DNA of 64,000 nt from the NCBI GenBank assembly GCA_963728495.1, contig CAVSKI010000003.1:310001-374000 (forward strand), read 5' to 3'. This document shows positions 60,697 through 64,000 of the stretch, one piece after another (position 1 is the first letter of the stretch; each line of letters begins with the position of its first letter). The notes beneath the pieces are model-generated. The model ran no database searches. It was not told the origin of the DNA and worked only from the letters and a program-made list of their open reading frames with translations. The position numbers and the translations under genes were made by a program. The DNA is from JACVRW01 sp963728495 (GTDB lineage Bacteria; Actinomycetota; Thermoleophilia; Solirubrobacterales; Thermoleophilaceae).

Positions 60697-62061
60697 TTAG
60701 TCGGACAAGCCGGGTACCCAGCTCGTTCCGGCCAGCGGCACGCGGGCCATGGCGGCGGCCTCAATGGTGAGCGCGACGAGGTCCTCGGGCTCGAGGTTGT
60801 GCACGTGGGACTTGCCGCACGCTCGCGCGAGCGTCTGAGTCTCCAGCGTCATCGTGCGCAGGTAGTTGGCGAGCCTCCGGCCGCCCAGCTCGGGGTCGAA
60901 GCGGGCCGCGAGCTCGTCGTCCTGGGTAGAGATGCCCGCTGGATCGCGGCCCTCGTGCCAGTCGTCGTAGAAGCCGGGCGCGGTGCCGAGCTTCTCGTAC
61001 TCGCCGGCCAGCTCGGGCGCGTTGTCGCCGAGCGCGATCAGCGCGGCCACGCCGATCGAGACGGCGTCTGCGCCCAGCGCCAGCGCCTTGGCCACGTCGG
61101 CCCCAGAGCGGATCCCGCCGGACACCACCAGCTGCACCTTGCGGTGCATGCCCAGCTCCTTGAGTGATTCCACGGCGGGCGGGATCGCCGAAAGAATGGG
61201 GATCCCGACGTGCTCGATGAAAACCTCCTGGGTGGCCGCGGTGCCGCCCTGCATGCCGTCGAGCACGACCACGTCCGCGCCCGCTTTCACCGCCAAGGCC
61301 ACGTCGTAGTAGGGCCGCGAGCCGCCGATCTTCACGAAGATCGGCTTCTGCCAGTCGGTGATCTCGCGCAGCTCGCCGATCTTGATCTCCATGTCGTCGG
61401 GCCCTGTCCAGTCCGGATGGCGGCAGGCGCTGCGCTGGTCGATGCCCTTGGGCAGATCACGCATCTCCGCCACCCGGTCCGAGATCTTCTGGCCCAGCAG
61501 CATCCCGCCGCCGCCGGGCTTGGCGCCCTGGCCGACCACGATCTCGATCGCGTCGGCCTTGCGCAGGTCGTCGGGATTCATCCCGTAGCGCGACGGCAGC
61601 AGTTGGTACACGAGCAGCTCGGAGTGCCCGCGCTCCTCCGGCGTCATGCCGCCGTCACCCGTGGTGGTGCACGTGCCCACCGCGCTGGCCCCGCGCCCCA
61701 GCGCCTCCTTGGCCGGGGCCGAGAGGGCGCCGAAGCTCATGCCCGCGATCGTGACCGGGATCTTCAGGTGGAGCGGCTTCTCGGCGTTGCGTGAGCCCAG
61801 CACGACATCGGTGTCGCAGCGCTCGCGATATCCCTCGAGCGGATAGCGCGAGACGCTCGCGCCCAGGAAGAGCAGGTCGTCGAAATGAGGGACGGGCCGC
61901 TTGGCGCCGAAGCCGCGGATGTCGTAGATGCCCTCGTTCGCCGCGCGCTGGATCTCGGCGATTGCGCGGCGGTCGAAGATCGCGCCCTCGCGCGGTGCGG
62001 TCGCCGTGCGCGAGGGCGCGGGCTGGCCCGCGCCGAAGCGACGCGTATCGGCCCCTGCCAT
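60697..62061 (-). CDS. N-methylglutamate synthase-like FMN subunit (MgsC/GlxD type 1)
   Basis: A 454-residue glutamate-synthase-like FMN protein. Seen are VTIAGMSFGALSAPAKEALG, VLDGMQGGTAATQEVFIEHV, SGGIRSGADVAKALALGADA and ARACGKSHVHNLEPEDLVAL. The Fe-S cysteines are absent: the place reads FYDDWHEGRDPAGISTQD. That matches what I recall of N-methylglutamate synthase C subunits. The N-terminus holds RFGAGQPAPSRT, encoded by copy 4 of the palindrome. The start overlaps the glxC stop by one base. Confidence 0.88.
   Translation of the reverse strand: MAGADTRRFGAGQPAPSRTATAPREGAIFDRRAIAEIQRAANEGIYDIRGFGAKRPVPHFDDLLFLGASVSRYPLEGYRERCDTDVVLGSRNAEKPLHLKIPVTIAGMSFGALSAPAKEALGRGASAVGTCTTTGDGGMTPEERGHSELLVYQLLPSRYGMNPDDLRKADAIEIVVGQGAKPGGGGMLLGQKISDRVAEMRDLPKGIDQRSACRHPDWTGPDDMEIKIGELREITDWQKPIFVKIGGSRPYYDVALAVKAGADVVVLDGMQGGTAATQEVFIEHVGIPILSAIPPAVESLKELGMHRKVQLVVSGGIRSGADVAKALALGADAVSIGVAALIALGDNAPELAGEYEKLGTAPGFYDDWHEGRDPAGISTQDDELAARFDPELGGRRLANYLRTMTLETQTLARACGKSHVHNLEPEDLVALTIEAAAMARVPLAGTSWVPGLSD
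62005..62040 (-). repeat. 36-bp in-frame palindromic element, copy 4
   Basis: Within the first 20 codons of the glxD-1 gene. It differs from copies 1-3 by one base (S to F in the peptide) and is read in the same frame and strand. Confidence 0.75.
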
Positions 62062-62759
62062 CAGTAGGCCCCGGCGTTGTCGACATTGAAGTTGTAGAGC
62101 GTGCGAGCCGAGCCGTAGCGGCGAAACTCGGAGGGATCGAAGTCTGCTTCGGCGCGTTCCAGCAGGCCTCGCAGCTCAGCAACGTGGTGCTCGCGGAGCT
62201 CCTTCTCGACGCAATCGGCGCCCAGGGACGCCACCGCGCCACGCACGTAGAGGTGCGACTCGTAGATCGAGTCGCCAAGAGCGTCGCCGGCGTCACCGCA
62301 GACCACGAGGCAACCCTTCTGAGCCATGAAAGCGCTCATGTGCCCCACCGAGCCGTGCACCACGATGTCGATGCCCTTCATCGAGATCCCGCAGCGGGCG
62401 GCGGCGCTTCCACGCACCACGAGCAGGCCGCCGCGCCCGGTGGCGCCCGCCGACTGGCTGGCGCTGCCCTCGACCACGACGGTGCCCGACATGGTGTTCT
62501 CGGCCAGGCCGACCCCGGCGTTGCCGCTCACGCGCACCGTCGCCTGCTTGTTCATGCCCGCGCAGTAGTAGCCCACATGGCCCTCGATCTCGACCTCGAC
62601 CGGGGCGTCGATGCCCACGGCCAGCGCGTGCGCGCCGCGCGGGTTGAGCACCCGCCAGCGGCCGCTCGGCTCGTCGTGCAGGCGCGCGTTGAGCTCCCTC
62701 AGCGGGGTGACTGCGAGATCGACCTCAGTCACCACGGACCCGCTGTCCACCATCGTCAT
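62061..62759 (-). CDS. N-methylglutamate synthase-like GXGXG subunit (MgsB/GlxC type 1)
   Basis: A 232-residue GXGXG-domain protein with coils GVGLAENTMSGTVVVEGSAS, GGLLVVRGSAAARCGI and ALGDSIYESHLYVRGAVAS. It packs against the amidotransferase and FMN subunits. The ATG at 62759 overlaps the glxB stop by ATGA. It lacks the C-terminal extension of the second copy (49543-50343). Confidence 0.87.
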   Translation of the reverse strand: MTMVDSGSVVTEVDLAVTPLRELNARLHDEPSGRWRVLNPRGAHALAVGIDAPVEVEIEGHVGYYCAGMNKQATVRVSGNAGVGLAENTMSGTVVVEGSASQSAGATGRGGLLVVRGSAAARCGISMKGIDIVVHGSVGHMSAFMAQKGCLVVCGDAGDALGDSIYESHLYVRGAVASLGADCVEKELREHHVAELRGLLERAEADFDPSEFRRYGSARTLYNFNVDNAGAY

Positions 62760-63661
62760 GTCACGGGCGCGCGGTCCCAGCTGTACACCTTGCCGGGCTC
62801 GGGCTCCCACATGCGCGCGTCGTCGGCGCCGGGAAGCGTGGCGATCGCCCGGTACTCCGAGGCCATCGCCACCCACTCGCCGGTCTCAGCCATCACGGCG
62901 GGCTTGCACGCGATCGGGTCGCGGAGCACCGCGAAGCCGTCGACCGTGCCCACGGCAAAGGTGTAGAAGCCGTCGAGGTCCTCGAGGCAACCCTCCAGCG
63001 CCGCCTCGAGCGACGCGCCCTCACGCAGCTTCCAGGTCAGGTAGCCGGCGGCCACCTCGGTGTCGTTGAGGGTCTGGAACTCGATGCCCTCGGCGCGCAG
63101 TTGCTCGCGCAGGCGGTTGTGGTTGGAGAGCGATCCGTTGTGCACCAAGCACAGATCGAGGCCGGTGGAGAAGGGGTGCGAGCCGTCGGTGGTGACCTTG
63201 CTCTCGGTGGCCATGCGCGTATGGCCGAGCGCATGCGTCCCGCTCATGGAAGCGAGGTCGAACCGCTGGACGAAATCGCTGGGCAGGCCGGCCTCTTTGT
63301 AGATCTCGATCGCTTCGCCCGCGCTCATCACGCGCAGCTCGGGATAGCGCTCGCGCAGCCAACCGGTGGTCGCCTCGGCGTCGGCCTCCACCACGATCAC
63401 CGCGTGACTCGCGCGCACCTCCGCCTCGCCCGCGCCGAACGCCTGGGCCAGAGCACTCTGCACTCCCCGCCAGTCCTGGCGCGGATCGGCAGAGTGAAGC
63501 GTGACCTTTGTGCAGCCGGACGCCACGCGGTCGCGGTAGATGGCCACGCCTGCGCTGTCGGGACCGCGATCACCGAGCTGGAGCAGCATCTCGGCGAGAT
63601 GGCGGCCGAGCGAGTCGCTCACCTCGGGCGACTTGCTGAACAGACCGGCAATTCCGCACAT
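62756..63661 (-). CDS. N-methylglutamate synthase-like amidotransferase subunit (MgsA/GlxB type 1)
   Basis: A 301-residue class II amidotransferase. The mature N-terminus is Cys2 (MCGIAGLF), with GDRGPDSAGVAIYRD, HTRMATESKVTTDGSHPF and VHNGSLSNHN behind it. It would release methylamine from gamma-glutamylmethylamide. The ATG at 63661 is fixed by the need for Cys2. A -10 hexamer TACACT ends six bases before it, so the mRNA is leaderless. It is divergent from the gmaS-like gene. Confidence 0.88.
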   Translation of the reverse strand: MCGIAGLFSKSPEVSDSLGRHLAEMLLQLGDRGPDSAGVAIYRDRVASGCTKVTLHSADPRQDWRGVQSALAQAFGAGEAEVRASHAVIVVEADAEATTGWLRERYPELRVMSAGEAIEIYKEAGLPSDFVQRFDLASMSGTHALGHTRMATESKVTTDGSHPFSTGLDLCLVHNGSLSNHNRLREQLRAEGIEFQTLNDTEVAAGYLTWKLREGASLEAALEGCLEDLDGFYTFAVGTVDGFAVLRDPIACKPAVMAETGEWVAMASEYRAIATLPGADDARMWEPEPGKVYSWDRAPVT

Positions 63662-63667
63662 GAACCG

Positions 63668-63697
63668 AGTGTAGGTGGGGGTGGGCGGGCCTCCCAA
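63668..63697 (-). promoter_or_regulatory. Leaderless promoter of the mgs-like operon
   Basis: On the minus strand TTGGGA (63697-63692), an 18-bp spacer and TACACT (63673-63668) form a sigma-70 type promoter. The -10 box ends six bases before the ATG at 63661, so transcription would begin on the start codon. Confidence 0.55.
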
Positions 63698-63729
63698 TGG
63701 CAGGCCCGCGAACAATTCGCGCGAGGGCT

Positions 63730-63780
63730 ATGTGCGGATTCCACATTGGCCGCGCAGCGGTGAACGGGTACTTTGGCGCC
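63730..63780 (+). promoter_or_regulatory. Leaderless gmaS promoter with inverted repeat
   Basis: TTGGCC (63746-63751), 17 bp, and TACTTT (63769-63774) make a promoter whose start point would be the A of the ATG at 63781. The inverted repeat ATGTG-N7-CACAT (63730-63746) touches the -35 box and may be an operator. It is unlike ACAAATTTGT, so another regulator or an activator may act here. Confidence 0.55.
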
Positions 63781-64000
63781 ATGAACGAGCCCTTCACCGC
63801 GCCCAGCTCCCGCGAGGACGTCGAGCGCTACATCAGCGACAACGACGTGGAGTTCCTGTTTGCCCAGTTCGTCGACATGCACGGCAAGCCCAACGCCAAG
63901 CTCGTGCCGGCGCGCCATCTGGACGGGCTGTTGGAGGACGGCGCCGGCTTCGCCGGCTTCGCGGCGGGCGCGATCGGCCAGCGGCCCAACGATCCGGATA
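63781..64000 (+). CDS. Gamma-glutamylmethylamide synthetase-like (GmaS/GlnT), 3' end beyond window
   Basis: The first 73 residues of a glutamine synthetase-family protein are visible. The N-terminus has VERYISDNDVEFLFAQFVDM, then HGKPNAKLVPARHLDGLL and GAGFAGFAAGAIGQRPNDPD, close to gmaS/glnT proteins that ligate methylamine to glutamate. It is divergent from the mgs-like glxBCD genes with a 119-bp gap, so it completes the N-methylglutamate pathway. The C-terminal active site lies outside the window. Confidence 0.85.
   Translation, partial: MNEPFTAPSSREDVERYISDNDVEFLFAQFVDMHGKPNAKLVPARHLDGLLEDGAGFAGFAAGAIGQRPNDPD

Overview
This is a GC-rich actinobacterial chromosome segment. The sigH-type sigma factor, carD-ispD-ispF next to disA and radA, an EtfD-type electron carrier and two ECF sigma factors point to Thermoleophilia (Solirubrobacterales or Gaiellales-like). 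That placement is an inference from gene content, not a phylogeny.

Positions 1-32,560 are mostly housekeeping: a partial Ser/Thr kinase, a thiolase and 3-hydroxyacyl-CoA dehydrogenase pair, a CNNM membrane protein, a proline racemase/ornithine cyclodeaminase pair, a rhomboid protease beside a SigK/RskA-like sigma/anti-sigma pair, a second ECF sigma factor, a frameshifted PlsC-GpsA fusion, tRNA-Thr, sigH, rlmB, cysS, an amidase, ispF, a PHP phosphatase, ispD, carD, disA, a penicillin-binding protein, radA, an exonuclease/GIY-YIG fusion, a MobA-MoaD fusion, an arginase-family protein and a cyclodeaminase. Two gene remnants (a pterin dehydratase and a phytanoyl-CoA dioxygenase) and three copies of a quasi-palindromic intergenic repeat lie here.

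Positions 32,557-64,000 form a methylated-amine and one-carbon island. A trimethylamine-dehydrogenase-like flavoprotein is followed by etfB, etfA and an EtfD-like membrane iron-sulfur protein, which together would carry electrons from amine oxidation to menaquinone. A GcvT-like folate enzyme, an aldehyde dehydrogenase, an FAD oxidoreductase and an amino-acid/amine permease lie nearby. At the right end a gmaS-like glutamine synthetase, glxBCD (mgsABC-like), a four-subunit sarcosine oxidase/N-methylglutamate dehydrogenase and formate-THF ligase make up what looks like a full N-methylglutamate pathway.

Between them sits a second operon with the same logic but different parts: a glutamine-synthetase-like ligase, glxBCD with a retained iron-sulfur motif in GlxD, an unrecognised 142-residue protein and a single-subunit FAD oxidase. 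This is the best candidate for an undescribed system: a parallel gamma-glutamyl-amine route for another amine. A GntR/UTRA regulator is encoded between the two modules. An AT-rich palindrome, ACAAATTTGT, occurs exactly or with one mismatch at four promoters across the island, suggesting one regulon.

Other points are leaderless-looking promoters (-10 hexamer ending six bases before the start codon), a 36-bp palindrome found four times and read in the same frame, a 95-bp tandem duplication that makes two mini-ORFs, and single-base frameshifts in etfA, etfB and the plsC-gpsA fusion that may be real or sequence errors.
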